Positions 25,498-34,099 of a DNA stretch of 64,000 bases are shown piece after piece (position 1 is the stretch's first letter; each line of letters opens with the position of its first letter). The DNA is from [Bacillus] enclensis. GTDB taxonomy: Bacteria > Bacillota > Bacilli > Bacillales > Bacillaceae_B. Position numbers and translations under genes: made by a program. The notes under the pieces were generated by a model that made no database searches, was not told the origin of the DNA, and saw only the letters and a program-made list of their open reading frames with translations. The stretch covers positions 786,249 through 850,248 of the forward strand of contig NZ_KQ758482.1 of NCBI RefSeq assembly GCF_001456935.1, written 5' to 3'.

Positions 25498-25621
25498 TTT
25501 CGACAAAGACCACAAAAAATGTCGGAAGTTACATTATTCTAATAACTTAAAGAAAACGTTTTCTATGTTAGGATAATGAATGAAGAGTGATAATAACTTG
25601 AAAGTATCGGGAGGAATTCAT

Positions 25622-25804
25622 ATGAACTTTAGTGAATTGTTAAAACAGTTTGAGAGTCAAAAACAGCAGCAGTCAGCCGATGGCCTGGAGCTCCTCATGT
25701 TAACAAAAAAACTATACATTTCAAACGAAATTTCTCTGCAAAACTATAAAGAACTCGTAAGGGAAATCAATCTGAGCTATGGTCACGCCATTCCATCATT
25801 ATAA
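25622..25804 (+). CDS. yppF: YppF-like small protein
   Basis: The 60-residue protein begins MNFSELLKQFESQKQQQ and is predicted to be two helices, with ISNEISLQNYKELVREI in the second. It matches the YppF family in length and location between yppG and yppE. No function is established. The ATG at 25622 follows GGGAGG by 7 nt. A strong terminator follows. Confidence 0.75.
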   Translation: MNFSELLKQFESQKQQQSADGLELLMLTKKLYISNEISLQNYKELVREINLSYGHAIPSL

Positions 25805-25854
25805 GTTATTATTGATTGGTCCTGAGACTGAGGTAAATGTATTCCTATCTAATT

Positions 25855-25906
25855 AAAAGCCAAACGTATTCTTCCTCGATCTGATGAATACGTTTGGCTT
25901 TTTTTA
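25855..25906 (+). terminator. terminator of yppF
   Basis: A 17-bp stem (AAAAGCCAAACGTATTC and complement) is followed by TTTTTTTATTT. Confidence 0.9.
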
Positions 25907-25940
25907 TTTGCATTTGTATTTTCTTTTTTTAATTTTTCCA

Positions 25941-26090
25941 GCGATTGATTGGAATGCAAGACGAAGACTCCTGCGGGAAGAGTAGCTGATGTGAGACTAG
26001 TCTAGCTGCGGGGCTTTTCTTCCCGCAGGCTTGCCGAGGAGGCTCACGGGCTACCCGCGGAAAGCGAAGTCTTGCACGGAAATCATTAGC
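25941..26090. repeat. palindromic repeat A2 (inverted copy, 150 bp)
   Basis: Relative to A1 and A3 this copy is inverted. It reads GATTGATTGGAATGCAAGAC and GACTCCTGCGGGAAG at the left and CCCGCGGAAAGCG, GTCTTGCACGGAAATCATTA at the right. It lies in the 306-bp gap between yppF and yppE and contains no nested B unit. Confidence 0.88.
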
Positions 26091-26110
26091 GGTGTAGAAA
26101 ATCCAACCTT

Positions 26111-26467
26111 TTATTCATCAACCAGATTATCCAGAATGGTTTGAAGTACATAACGAACGGATTGATGATGGCTGACAAATCTGTTATAACTCGACTCAGG
26201 AAAGAAACAATGCACAGACAGCATTTCAATATTGTCATAAGTATTGGAGACCTGAGGCGGGTGTAGATACTTCGGCCGCTCCGTTTCGATCCAGCTGAGA
26301 GAAAGTTCCTTCCACCTGTCATTCCTGTCTTTGACTTCATCTGCAAAAGGCTTGACTTCCTTATAGAAGTCACCCTTCTCCCCTGTTTCCCGGCGACTTT
26401 TGTATTCATCCATCATCTTTTCGACTAAAGCAATCAAATCTTCAGTCACAGAAATTAACTCTTTCAT
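26111..26467 (-). CDS. yppE: YppE family protein (DUF1798)
   Basis: This 118-residue, all-helical acidic protein has the family segment FYKEVKPFADEVKDRNDRWK and a C-terminal SHHQSVRYVLQTILDNL. B. subtilis YppE is a four-helix protein of unknown function. The ATG follows GGAGG. A repeat A2 copy lies just beyond the stop codon. Confidence 0.85.
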   Translation of the reverse strand: MKELISVTEDLIALVEKMMDEYKSRRETGEKGDFYKEVKPFADEVKDRNDRWKELSLSWIETERPKYLHPPQVSNTYDNIEMLSVHCFFPESSYNRFVSHHQSVRYVLQTILDNLVDE

Positions 26468-26533
26468 AGTAAACCTCCAGGCAGGTAAGACAAAAATAAA
26501 AGTAGCAATTAAATGCTACTTATAATAGTAAGT

Positions 26534-26779
26534 TTATGATGTCTTATACGATAATTCAAGCTTTCTGGTCATAAACGAATGTTCTCTCCTATTAAGGAAG
26601 GTTTCCGCCCTGCTCTCCGCGGCTGCCATCCGGCCCTCGAGCTCTTCAATTTTTTCAGCCAGCTTCGATTTTTCAGCCTGCTCTTCCATTGATACCCGGT
26701 CATACACGCTCTGTTCGAGCTGATTCAGGCTTTCCTCAATTTCAGCTAACTTTAACATAATATCTTCTTTTGGAAGCAT
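26534..26779 (-). CDS. small coiled-coil protein, unknown
   Basis: The 81-residue protein is rich in Glu, Leu, Lys and Ala with heptad-like spacing (LAEIEESLNQLEQSV and KLAEKIEELEGRM), so a coiled coil is expected for about residues 5-60. The ATG at 26779 has a GGGGGGAAG site. It sits in the position of B. subtilis yppD, but I cannot confirm homology. Co-transcription with yppE is likely. Confidence 0.6.
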   Translation of the reverse strand: MLPKEDIMLKLAEIEESLNQLEQSVYDRVSMEEQAEKSKLAEKIEELEGRMAAAESRAETFLNRREHSFMTRKLELSYKTS

Positions 26780-26967
26780 ATTTCTTCCCCCCGGCATTTT
26801 GGATTTAGGTAAAGTATTCTCCTTTTTTAAATCATTCCCTTCACCCCTGACAAAACTAGAAGCGTTTCGTCAAAGAAAGTGCATTTAGGACAACCGCATG
26901 ATTATTTTTCGACAGCCTCTGAATAAAACTGATGAGAGCTCAAATAATAAAAGCGGAGGTGTTCATA

Positions 26968-27081
26968 ATGAAAACTCAAAACAACAAAAACACAAAACAG
27001 CCGACTGAATCCAATCAGCATCAAACCAAAGCATCAAAAGGAAACCCAAAACTAGAAGGCGAAAACAGGCCTTCTACTTAA
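26968..27081 (+). CDS. sspM: acid-soluble spore protein SspM-like
   Basis: The 37-residue basic, Gln/Asn/Lys-rich peptide starts MKTQNNKNTKQ and ends GENRPST. B. subtilis SspM begins MKT and ends NRPST, and its gene lies in the same yppG-yppC neighbourhood. GGAGGT precedes the ATG. A weak sigma-G-like pair (GAATA at 26921 and AATAATA at 26943, 17 bp apart) is present. It is a minor core protein of the dormant spore by family. Confidence 0.78.
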   Translation: MKTQNNKNTKQPTESNQHQTKASKGNPKLEGENRPST

Positions 27082-27204
27082 CAAAAGCGGAGGCGGCTCG
27101 CTCAGCCCCGACAAGCATAAGATGAATGGGCTGTGAAGGCGTTCTTTGCCTTCATGGTCCATTTAGCTTATGACCTCGAGGGGCTAGCCGCCGGAGCTGG
27201 ATGA
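27082..27204. repeat. repeat B1 hairpin unit
   Basis: The unit reads CAAAAGCGGAGGCGGC at the left and CTAGCCGCCGGAGCTGGATG at the right. A central CATAAG...CTTATG stem has the apex GAAGGCGTTCTTTGCCTTC. Sequences of this layout (CAGCCCCGACAAGCATAAG, GACCTCGAGGGGCTAG) are common intergenic repeats in Bacillaceae. Confidence 0.9.
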
Positions 27205-27208
27205 TAAT

Positions 27209-27332
27209 AAAAGCGCAGGGGCTTTACTCAGAGGCGTGTGGCATAAGGCGAACCCGTCCAAGAAGGCGTTCTTTGCCTTCTTGGACGGGTTCGCCTTATG
27301 ACCTGTGCCTCTAAGCCCTGGAGCTGGATGAT
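27209..27332. repeat. repeat B2 hairpin unit with perfect 26-bp stem
   Basis: The core (27242-27300) is a perfect 26-bp inverted repeat around a 7-nt loop GTTCTTT. The outer parts also pair (GCAGGGGCTT with AAGCCCTGGAGC; AGAGGC with GCCTCT). The unit directly follows B1. A third head-only fragment (CAAAAGCGCAGGCGG) follows at 27333-27350. Confidence 0.92.
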
Positions 27333-27365
27333 ACAAAAGCGCAGGCGGAACGTACAGCCTCTCAT

Positions 27366-27408
27366 AAGAAAAAAACTGCCGGATCAATCATTGCCGGCAG
27401 TTTTTTTC
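27366..27408 (-). terminator. terminator overlapping the 3' end of yppC
   Basis: AAACTGCCGG and CCGGCAGTTT form the stem, followed on the minus strand by TTCTTATG-type T-rich sequence. The 5' arm encodes the last residues of YppC and the stop codon falls in the loop. Confidence 0.75.
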
Positions 27409-28409
27409 TTTTTCTTAAACAATGATTTCAGACGCGCTACCCTCTTCATTTGTCCTTGTTTCCGGAAAAACCATTTAGTCAACAGGGGTTCCTCAGGCAT
27501 TTCAGGCTCACTATACCAAGACTTCCTCAACTTAGCGGCGCTCGACCAGTCTTCCTGGATGCCCCAATGGTGGGTGACTTTATCATACACCTCCGGGAGC
27601 GAGGGGGTATTTGTCCTCGCCAGGTAAGGTGCGCAAAAAACTTCATAATCCCTTCTCGATCCCGTTGGCGTTACATTGATGGCAAAATCATAAAATGCTG
27701 GATGATATTTTTCATGAAACAATATTCGATAAAGGATGTTCCCCAGCTTGATCCGGTCATCCACATTCCTGAAATCATGCACACTTGCCCCGAAGAGATC
27801 GCCGTTTCTGTTCGGGAACACGACAGAGCAAAAATGGAGATGGTCCTCAATAAAGAAAAGACCTGAGCGGAAGACCTTCTCTTTATAAACTGGATGATCG
27901 ATCACCGGCTTCTGTATAAGGTTCTGTTCATTAATAATTTGAGACTGGACAAGCTTCGTACCATCCCTGCCCTCCCAAAAATGTTCCCATTCTCCCTGGA
28001 TAAATTCAGACACATGAAATTCCTTTAAAAGATGAAACATTTTCTCTTCATTTAACGTCGAATAATGATAGATAAGAAGTTGGGGGAATGCATCCTGAAA
28101 AATGGTCCAATTCGCTCGTTCATATGTCATAAAGAGACTCTTCCTGGTTTCGGGATTCAGCAGGGCCTTAAATGTTCTTCCTTCTAAATCGGTCATATTC
28201 CACCCTGCGTTTCTTGAGACCATCGATGCGAGAAAAGCCCATTTGATTTCGGGATGGAGGAGGAAAAAGTTTTGATAAGCGATGGTTCTTGTAATATTAT
28301 CTTGATTGTAATAATCGACTAACCCTTGTAAAAAATCAATCCAGTCCCGATCACGTTTAAATTCTGAAATATAGGGTAAAAAGCGATAGGTATTAGTGAA
28401 TTCATCCAT
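27384..28409 (-). CDS. yppC: YppC family protein (DUF2515)
   Basis: The 341-residue soluble protein matches the YppC/DUF2515 family in length and location next to recU. Recognisable conserved stretches are HPEIKWAFLASMVSRNAGWN and ILFHEKYHPAFYDFA. It ends in a basic KKKKKT tail. The function is not known. The ATG follows AAGGAG. It is divergent from recU. Confidence 0.85.
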   Translation of the reverse strand: MDEFTNTYRFLPYISEFKRDRDWIDFLQGLVDYYNQDNITRTIAYQNFFLLHPEIKWAFLASMVSRNAGWNMTDLEGRTFKALLNPETRKSLFMTYERANWTIFQDAFPQLLIYHYSTLNEEKMFHLLKEFHVSEFIQGEWEHFWEGRDGTKLVQSQIINEQNLIQKPVIDHPVYKEKVFRSGLFFIEDHLHFCSVVFPNRNGDLFGASVHDFRNVDDRIKLGNILYRILFHEKYHPAFYDFAINVTPTGSRRDYEVFCAPYLARTNTPSLPEVYDKVTHHWGIQEDWSSAAKLRKSWYSEPEMPEEPLLTKWFFRKQGQMKRVARLKSLFKKKKKTAGND

Positions 28410-28516
28410 TTTCTTTATTCTCCTTTAGTCATATCTTAAGGAATTTGTAATCAATTATTCACACAAAATGGAGTGGTTTCTGTTATGATATAGTTTAGTC
28501 TGCGAGGTGTATTCCC

Positions 28517-29119
28517 ATGAAATTCCATTATCCCAATGGAAAAAAATATACTGATTCGAAATCATCTGCTAAAAAACCGAAAATCAAACAGGTTTCCTAC
28601 AGTAACCGCGGGATGACACTGGAAGAAGATATCAATGAAACCAACGAATATTATCTCGTCCACAAATCAGCTGTCATCCATAAAAAACCCACTCCGGTCC
28701 AAATAGTGGATGTCCACTATCCGGCAAGGAGTGCAGCCGTCATCAAGGAAGCTTATTTCAAACAGCCGTCAACCACTGATTACAACGGGGTCTATAAAGG
28801 CAGATATATTGATTTTGAAGCGAAGGAAACGAAAAATAAAACTTCCTTCCCCCTTCAAAATTTTCATGAACACCAAATCACCCACATGGACAGTGTTCAT
28901 GAGCAGGACGGCATCACCTTCGTATTGCTGAGGTTTTCACTGTCGGAAGAAGTATTTTTCCTCCCTTTCCAACCATTGAAGGTTTATTGGGACCGGATGA
29001 AAGACGGTGGCAGGAAATCAATCAGGAAAGAAGAAATCGAAGAAAGCGGGTTCAGGATCCCATTGGGACTGCATCCCCGGGTTGATTATTTAAAAATAGT
29101 CCATCAGTTATATTTTTAG
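28517..29119 (+). CDS. recU: Holliday junction resolvase RecU
   Basis: The 200-residue protein contains [17 protein letters not shown], the segment [20 protein letters not shown] that supplies the catalytic Asp-Glu-Lys of the PD-(D/E)XK fold, and [10 protein letters not shown]. It cleaves four-way junctions in recombination and chromosome segregation with RuvAB. It is upstream of ponA as in other Bacilli, 104 bp apart. The ATG follows GCGAGGTG. Confidence 0.97.
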   Translation: MKFHYPNGKKYTDSKSSAKKPKIKQVSYSNRGMTLEEDINETNEYYLVHKSAVIHKKPTPVQIVDVHYPARSAAVIKEAYFKQPSTTDYNGVYKGRYIDFEAKETKNKTSFPLQNFHEHQITHMDSVHEQDGITFVLLRFSLSEEVFFLPFQPLKVYWDRMKDGGRKSIRKEEIEESGFRIPLGLHPRVDYLKIVHQLYF

Positions 29120-29123
29120 ATAG

Positions 29124-29162
29124 ACCATTTATGAGATAATCTATAGTTTATCTCATAATGGG
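29124..29162. other. perfect inverted repeat between recU and ponA
   Basis: TATGAGATAA and TTATCTCATA, extended by CCATT and AATGG, form a 14-15 bp arm hairpin over an 8-nt loop. It starts 5 bp after the recU stop. No U-tract follows, so it may be an RNA stability or processing element or an operator rather than a terminator. Confidence 0.7.
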
Positions 29163-29223
29163 TAGTAGAAATAAAAACTTAGACAATACTAAAAAGACAG
29201 AAGATTGAAAGCGAGGAAACAAA

Positions 29224-31974
29224 ATGGCTGGTCAATACAAGTCAAGAGAAGAGAAGCGTCTAGCCCAGCAGAAGTCTAAACCGAATAAAACCAAAAAAGG
29301 CTCTATGGTGAAACGTGTAATCATTTCATTATTTATTATAGGCATCATCGGTATGTTGGCTGGTGCAGGATTATTTGCATATTACGCATCCAGTGCCCCA
29401 AAGCTGGATGAAAAATTGCTTAAAGACCCGGTTGCATCAGAAATCTATGATATGAACGGCGAGTTAATCACGACTGTCGGGAAGGAAAACAGGGAATATG
29501 CCAACTTTGATGAAATTCCGCAGGTTATGCAGGATGCAGTCCTTGCAACAGAGGATAACCGCTTCTATAAGCATAACGGGATAGATCTGATCCGGCTTGG
29601 AGGTGCCGTCATCGCCAATGTCACCGGCGGATTCGGTTCGGAAGGTGCCTCTACGATAACCCAGCAGGTGATCAAAGGTTCATTCCTGAGCCCTGATAAG
29701 ACACTGAAAAGAAAAGCCCAGGAAGCATGGCTCGCCCTCAAACTCGAGCAGGAATACACCAAGGAAGAAATTTTCGAGATGTATTTCAACAAGGTCTACA
29801 TGTCCGGAGGGATCCACGGCATGGCGACTGCAGCAGACTATTACTATGGCAAGGAAATTAAGGACATCAAGCTCCATGAAGCAGCCCTGATTGCCGGACT
29901 GCCTCAGAGTCCCAACAATTACAACCCATTCAAACATCCTGAAAAAGCTGAAAAAAGAAGGAATATTGTGCTGTCCCTCATGGCCCAGCATGGAAAGATC
30001 AGTGAAAAAGAAAAAGAGGAAGCCCAAAAAATCCCGATTACAGAAGGATTGGTTTCCGAAGAGGAATTGGCAGCTGAAAACGGAAATAAATACCCTGCTT
30101 ACGTCGATGCAGTCATTGATGAGGTCGAAAAAATGGGAGACTTCAACCTATTCTCTGATGGATTGAAGATCTATACTACCCTGGATACCAATGCACAAAA
30201 GCGTGTCGAGCAGATCCTTGCGGGTGAAGCAATCGACTTTGCCTACCCTGACAAAGAGGACGCCCTCATGCAGGCAGGGATTACACTGATGGATACCCAA
30301 TCCGGTGAGATCCGCGCAATCGGCGGCGGCCGGAACACTGAAGAATCCGTCCAGAGGGGCTTCAATTATGCCATCGATACAAAACGACAGCCCGGCTCGA
30401 CGATCAAGCCTCTGCTTGATTACGGCCCTGCAGTCGAAAACCTGAAATGGTCGACATATCACATCTTGAAGGATGAACCTTATAAATACTCAAATGGGGC
30501 TGAAATCAACAACTACGACATGCAGCATAAAGGTCCCATCACGATAAGAGAAGCGTTATGGGATTCACGAAACGTAACGGCCCTCAAAGCATTCCAGGAA
30601 GTCGGTGAAGAAAAAGCCGAGGAATTCGTAAACGGACTTGGACTTGATTTCGACCATTACTATGAATCCGCATCAATCGGTGCCGTTTCACCAGGTATGA
30701 ATTCTGTACAGATGGCCGGTGCATATGCAGCATTCGGAAATGAGGGGGTGTATAACAAGCCTCATGCAGTTAAAAAAGTTGTCCTCCGTGACGGTGAAAC
30801 AGAAATTAAGCATGATGATAAACCGAAACCTGCAATGAAGGAATATACAGCCTATATGATTTCAGATATGCTGAAGAGCGTCATCGATCATCCAAGGGGA
30901 ACAGGTGCGTATGCAAAAGTCCCTGGACTTCCGATGGCAGGAAAATCCGGTACAACCAACTATGATCAAAAGACGCGTGAAGCTAACAATATTCCGAAAT
31001 CACACGCTCCGGATTCATGGTTTGTCGGTTATACAACCAATTATACGGCAGCAGTGTGGACTGGATTTGATCAGCAGAATAAAAATTCATTAAGTCCGGC
31101 AGACCGCCACATTGCACAATTTATCGTCAAAGATTTGATGGGGTATGTTCATGAAGGTGTAGACACAGCCGACTTCAAGAAACCTGACAGTGTTGTGGAA
31201 GTTCAGGTCGAAGAAGGAAGCAATCCGGCAAGACTGCCTAGTGACTACACGCCTGATGATAAGATCATCACGGAGCTATTCGTAAAAGGAACCGAACCGA
31301 CAAAGGTTTCAAAAGAATACGATAAACTTGATGCTCCGAAAGGCCTGAAAGGCAAATACAATAAAAAAGACAAGACGATCACCCTTGCATGGGATTATGA
31401 TAAGAAGAAAAAAGACGGCGTTACATTTGAAGTTTCCGTATTGATTAATGGAGCTGACAAACAAACGCTTACGACCACAGATAAAAACGGCCTGAACGTG
31501 GAAAACATCACATCCTCCGGTACATTTACTTTCGAAGTGGTTGCCATTAAAGGCGACGAGCGAAGTGACCCTGCAACCGTGGATGTAAATGTAAAAGGCG
31601 AAAAAGAAGATAAAAAAGAAGATAAAAAAGAGAATGAAAACGGCCAGGGAAATGAAGATGGCCAAGAAAACGAAAATGGTCCGGGCAATGGTCAAGATGA
31701 CAACGGTACTGGAAATGACCAAGGCGGTGACGGCGGAACCGGTGATGAAGGTGACGGTACTGGTGGAGATGGTACCGGCGGCGGTGACGGCGGTACCGGT
31801 GAAGGAGACGGAACAGGTGGTACCGGCGGCGGTGACGGCGGTACTGGTGAAGGAGACGGAACAGGTGGTACCGGCGGCGGTGACGGCGGTACTGGTGAAG
31901 GAGACGGAACCGGCGGTACTGGAAATGACGGCGGTACTTCTACCGAATCGTCCCCTGGTTTATTCAATCAATAG
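29224..31974 (+). CDS. ponA: class A penicillin-binding protein 1A (PonA)
   Basis: The 916-residue protein has a short basic cytoplasmic start, one transmembrane helix (about 31-54), a glycosyltransferase domain with catalytic Glu110 in ATEDNRFY, and a transpeptidase domain. The latter has Ser392-x-x-Lys395 (STIKP), SRN in WDSRNVT and KSGT at about 574. A fibronectin type III-like module follows (about 695-785), then a Gly/Asp/Thr tail with three 16-residue repeats. It builds peptidoglycan; GpsB, also here, is its known partner. The length is close to B. subtilis PonA. Confidence 0.97.
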   Translation: MAGQYKSREEKRLAQQKSKPNKTKKGSMVKRVIISLFIIGIIGMLAGAGLFAYYASSAPKLDEKLLKDPVASEIYDMNGELITTVGKENREYANFDEIPQVMQDAVLATEDNRFYKHNGIDLIRLGGAVIANVTGGFGSEGASTITQQVIKGSFLSPDKTLKRKAQEAWLALKLEQEYTKEEIFEMYFNKVYMSGGIHGMATAADYYYGKEIKDIKLHEAALIAGLPQSPNNYNPFKHPEKAEKRRNIVLSLMAQHGKISEKEKEEAQKIPITEGLVSEEELAAENGNKYPAYVDAVIDEVEKMGDFNLFSDGLKIYTTLDTNAQKRVEQILAGEAIDFAYPDKEDALMQAGITLMDTQSGEIRAIGGGRNTEESVQRGFNYAIDTKRQPGSTIKPLLDYGPAVENLKWSTYHILKDEPYKYSNGAEINNYDMQHKGPITIREALWDSRNVTALKAFQEVGEEKAEEFVNGLGLDFDHYYESASIGAVSPGMNSVQMAGAYAAFGNEGVYNKPHAVKKVVLRDGETEIKHDDKPKPAMKEYTAYMISDMLKSVIDHPRGTGAYAKVPGLPMAGKSGTTNYDQKTREANNIPKSHAPDSWFVGYTTNYTAAVWTGFDQQNKNSLSPADRHIAQFIVKDLMGYVHEGVDTADFKKPDSVVEVQVEEGSNPARLPSDYTPDDKIITELFVKGTEPTKVSKEYDKLDAPKGLKGKYNKKDKTITLAWDYDKKKKDGVTFEVSVLINGADKQTLTTTDKNGLNVENITSSGTFTFEVVAIKGDERSDPATVDVNVKGEKEDKKEDKKENENGQGNEDGQENENGPGNGQDDNGTGNDQGGDGGTGDEGDGTGGDGTGGGDGGTGEGDGTGGTGGGDGGTGEGDGTGGTGGGDGGTGEGDGTGGTGNDGGTSTESSPGLFNQ
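31777..31920 (+). repeat. three 48-bp tandem repeats in ponA
   Basis: Units 31777-31824, 31825-31872 and 31873-31920 differ only at a few third-codon positions. Each encodes GGGDGGTGEGDGTGGT in the PonA C-terminal tail. Copy number is likely to vary between strains. Confidence 0.95.
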
Positions 31975-31986
31975 AAATAAAGGAAA

Positions 31987-32020
31987 GGCAGCCGGGAGAT
32001 TCCCGGCTGCCTTATTTTTT
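31987..32020. terminator. bidirectional terminator between ponA and ypoC
   Basis: GGCAGCCGGGA and TCCCGGCTGCC form the stem, with TTATTTTTTG after it and AAATAAAGG before it. The right end overlaps the ypoC 3' end. Confidence 0.88.
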
Positions 32021-32533
32021 GTTTTTATTCAAATGGCGCATCGCCCTGTCCTTCGCAAACTGTTTATGTTGTTCCTGAAATAAACTTGCCAGCTGCACAT
32101 AGGAATGATAAAGGTGAGGGTTTTCCTTGATGAATGACAGTCTCTCTTCAATATTTACCGGTTTAAGAGAGAGATCCTTTATTTGCAACTTCCATCCATT
32201 TAATACTACAGGATGGGAGTTACCCCAAAACAGAATCATATAAAATAAAGCAATGCCTTTTTTCATGAGAACCTGTGCAGTGGCATCACGTGATTTGAAG
32301 CGTTCCTTCAGCATCCCCTGCACTTCATTCCAGGCGGCCAAAACTTCACTTACTGAATGTTCCTCATGATCCCAGGGAAAATCATTCCGCTCTTCCCCAC
32401 TGTAAAATAGTATTTCCTGAGCAAAAAAATTCCCTTCTTCCAAATATCGGTCAGGATTTAATACCACTTCATTTTTCTCAAAGAAAAAGTGATCAGACAA
32501 TTTCACAGGGAGAATCATGCGTACGGCTGTCAT
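32012..32533 (-). CDS. ypoC: YpoC-like protein
   Basis: The 173-residue soluble protein matches YpoC in place and size, downstream of nth. KKGIALFYMILFWGNSHPVVLNG is a central hydrophobic stretch. The function is unknown. The ATG overlaps the nth stop as ATGA, with AAAGGAG inside nth, so translation is coupled. Confidence 0.82.
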   Translation of the reverse strand: MTAVRMILPVKLSDHFFFEKNEVVLNPDRYLEEGNFFAQEILFYSGEERNDFPWDHEEHSVSEVLAAWNEVQGMLKERFKSRDATAQVLMKKGIALFYMILFWGNSHPVVLNGWKLQIKDLSLKPVNIEERLSFIKENPHLYHSYVQLASLFQEQHKQFAKDRAMRHLNKNKK

Positions 32534-33186
32534 ATCTTCTCCTTTTTCTTCATGCGCTTCTGTCCCTCACGGCATAAGTCTAGGAGTGGACATACATCAC
32601 ACTGAGGCGATTGTGCCTTGCAATGGTATCTTCCGAAGAAAATTAAGCGATGGTGGGTTTCAGACCATTCATCTCTGGGGATCTTTCCCATCAACGTCTT
32701 CTCTACTTCAAGTACACTGTCCTTCCATCTGCAGATACCCAGCCTCTTACTAACCCTCTCTACATGAGTATCGACTGCAAGCGCAGGTTCCCCGAAGGCT
32801 ACAGACACGACAACATTGGCTGTCTTCCTCCCTACCCCCGGCAGTTTGACCAGTTCTGAATGTTCTTTTGGTACTTCCCCGCCATATTCCTTTAAAAGAA
32901 TTTCACACAATTTCTGTATGTTCTTCGCTTTATTTCGGTAAAGTCCGATGGAGCGAATGTCCTGCTGCAGTTCTTCAAGCGTGACTTCAAGGTAATCATG
33001 TGGTGTCTTGTATTTTTCAAAAAGCCCTTTCGTTACTTTATTCACTAACGCATCTGTACATTGAGCGGAAAGCAGTACGGCAATCACTAACTCGAAGGGG
33101 TTTTCATGGCGCAGTTCGCAATGCGCGTCGGGAAACATTTTTCTCATTTCATCCAGGCAAATATGTATCTGTTTTTTATTCAGCAC
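32530..33186 (-). CDS. nth: endonuclease III (Nth)
   Basis: The 218-residue DNA glycosylase/AP lyase has the helix-hairpin-helix LPGVGRKTANVV with catalytic Lys, the catalytic Asp in VDTHVERVS, and a C-terminal 4Fe-4S loop C-x6-C-x2-C-x5-C (CKAQSPQCDVCPLLDLC). It removes oxidised pyrimidines. It is between dnaD and ypoC as in B. subtilis. Confidence 0.97.
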   Translation of the reverse strand: MLNKKQIHICLDEMRKMFPDAHCELRHENPFELVIAVLLSAQCTDALVNKVTKGLFEKYKTPHDYLEVTLEELQQDIRSIGLYRNKAKNIQKLCEILLKEYGGEVPKEHSELVKLPGVGRKTANVVVSVAFGEPALAVDTHVERVSKRLGICRWKDSVLEVEKTLMGKIPRDEWSETHHRLIFFGRYHCKAQSPQCDVCPLLDLCREGQKRMKKKEKI

Positions 33187-33235
33187 TTTTATCTTCTCCT
33201 CACTCTCATACTATGCACTATCATTCAGTATACAC

Positions 33236-33280
33236 GATTAAAGGGACTGTCCCCAGTTTGGGTGCAGTCCCTTTGTACGT
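33236..33280. terminator. hairpin between dnaD and nth
   Basis: AAAGGGACTG and CAGTCCCTTT form a 10-bp stem with a 15-nt loop in the 99-bp gap. On the minus strand only TTTAATCG follows, so termination, if any, would be partial. Repeats with a GGGACTGTCCCC motif are common in Bacillus intergenic DNA. Confidence 0.5.
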
Positions 33281-33285
33281 ATACA

Positions 33286-33993
33286 TTATTGTTCCAGCCA
33301 ATTATAAAAAGGTACTGACTTCCTCTTAGGCGCCGCAGCGTCATTTTGAGTCTGTGGTTTCTGATGCGGCCTGAACTTTTGACTTTGACTACGTGCATCT
33401 TCTATCGTTTTGACACCGTTCTTTTTCCACTCAAATAGAATCCTGTCGATGTATCTGAAATTCAGCTTTCCGGAAATGACCGCTTCCCGGAGTGCAGCCT
33501 TGATGATCGTGGAATTATGTTCATCCTGGTCAAGCCACATACTGAGTGTCTCACATTCAAGCGGTGAAAGCGGACGGCCGAATTCCTGTTCGAAAATAGA
33601 ATAGATGTCAGCTTCTTCTTCCATTGATTTTTGCATCTGTTTCATCTTCGAAGTTTGGATGACAAAGTCAGCAAGCTTCTCCCATAAAGGGGCAAGCGAG
33701 TATTTTTCGAAAAGGATCCCGTCAGGAGAAGATCCTTCATCAATCGTCAGGAATTGCTGCTGTATCAGTTTTCTTAAGATGGAGGAACAGTATTCTGCAG
33801 AAATGCTCATATGTTCCGAAAGATCCTCCGGTGTCGGAAAGCTGTTCCCTTTTTCAATTTGTCCGTAGATATGAAGAAGCAGGACAAATTCGGATTCATT
33901 TAATCCGAGGGTATGATAATTTGTCAGTAATAATTGCGGGATATTCAGTGTCCCTTCTTCGATCCAGGACACCATTAGTTGTTTATAATCCAT
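33286..33993 (-). CDS. dnaD: DNA replication initiation protein DnaD
   Basis: The 235-residue protein has the N-terminal winged-helix oligomerisation domain (about 1-110). The DnaD/DnaB2 domain ends with the signature YIDRILFEWKKNGVKT, and the C-terminus is FYNWLEQ. It helps load the replicative helicase at oriC and at stalled forks. The ATG at 33993 has GAGGTG 8 nt upstream and aligns with the B. subtilis start; a GTG at 34002 is possible. Confidence 0.95.
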   Translation of the reverse strand: MDYKQLMVSWIEEGTLNIPQLLLTNYHTLGLNESEFVLLLHIYGQIEKGNSFPTPEDLSEHMSISAEYCSSILRKLIQQQFLTIDEGSSPDGILFEKYSLAPLWEKLADFVIQTSKMKQMQKSMEEEADIYSIFEQEFGRPLSPLECETLSMWLDQDEHNSTIIKAALREAVISGKLNFRYIDRILFEWKKNGVKTIEDARSQSQKFRPHQKPQTQNDAAAPKRKSVPFYNWLEQ

Positions 33994-34099
33994 ATACGGC
34001 ACACCTCACCTTTAAGTATATCATGCTTATTATCTATGTCGATATGGATGTGTTCAGAAGAATTATTTAACACTTTTTAATCATAGTACATTGAATACC

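Noticed and set aside
25361-25576. 71-codon frame over the MITE-like copy 1
   Set aside because: It starts inside the element and runs out into unique DNA. It is not shared by copy 2, so it is not an element gene.
31634-32083. 149-codon + strand frame and a 91-codon minus frame over the ponA repeats
   Set aside because: Both come from reading the ponA Gly/Asp repeat in other frames. They have no ribosome site or plausible domain.
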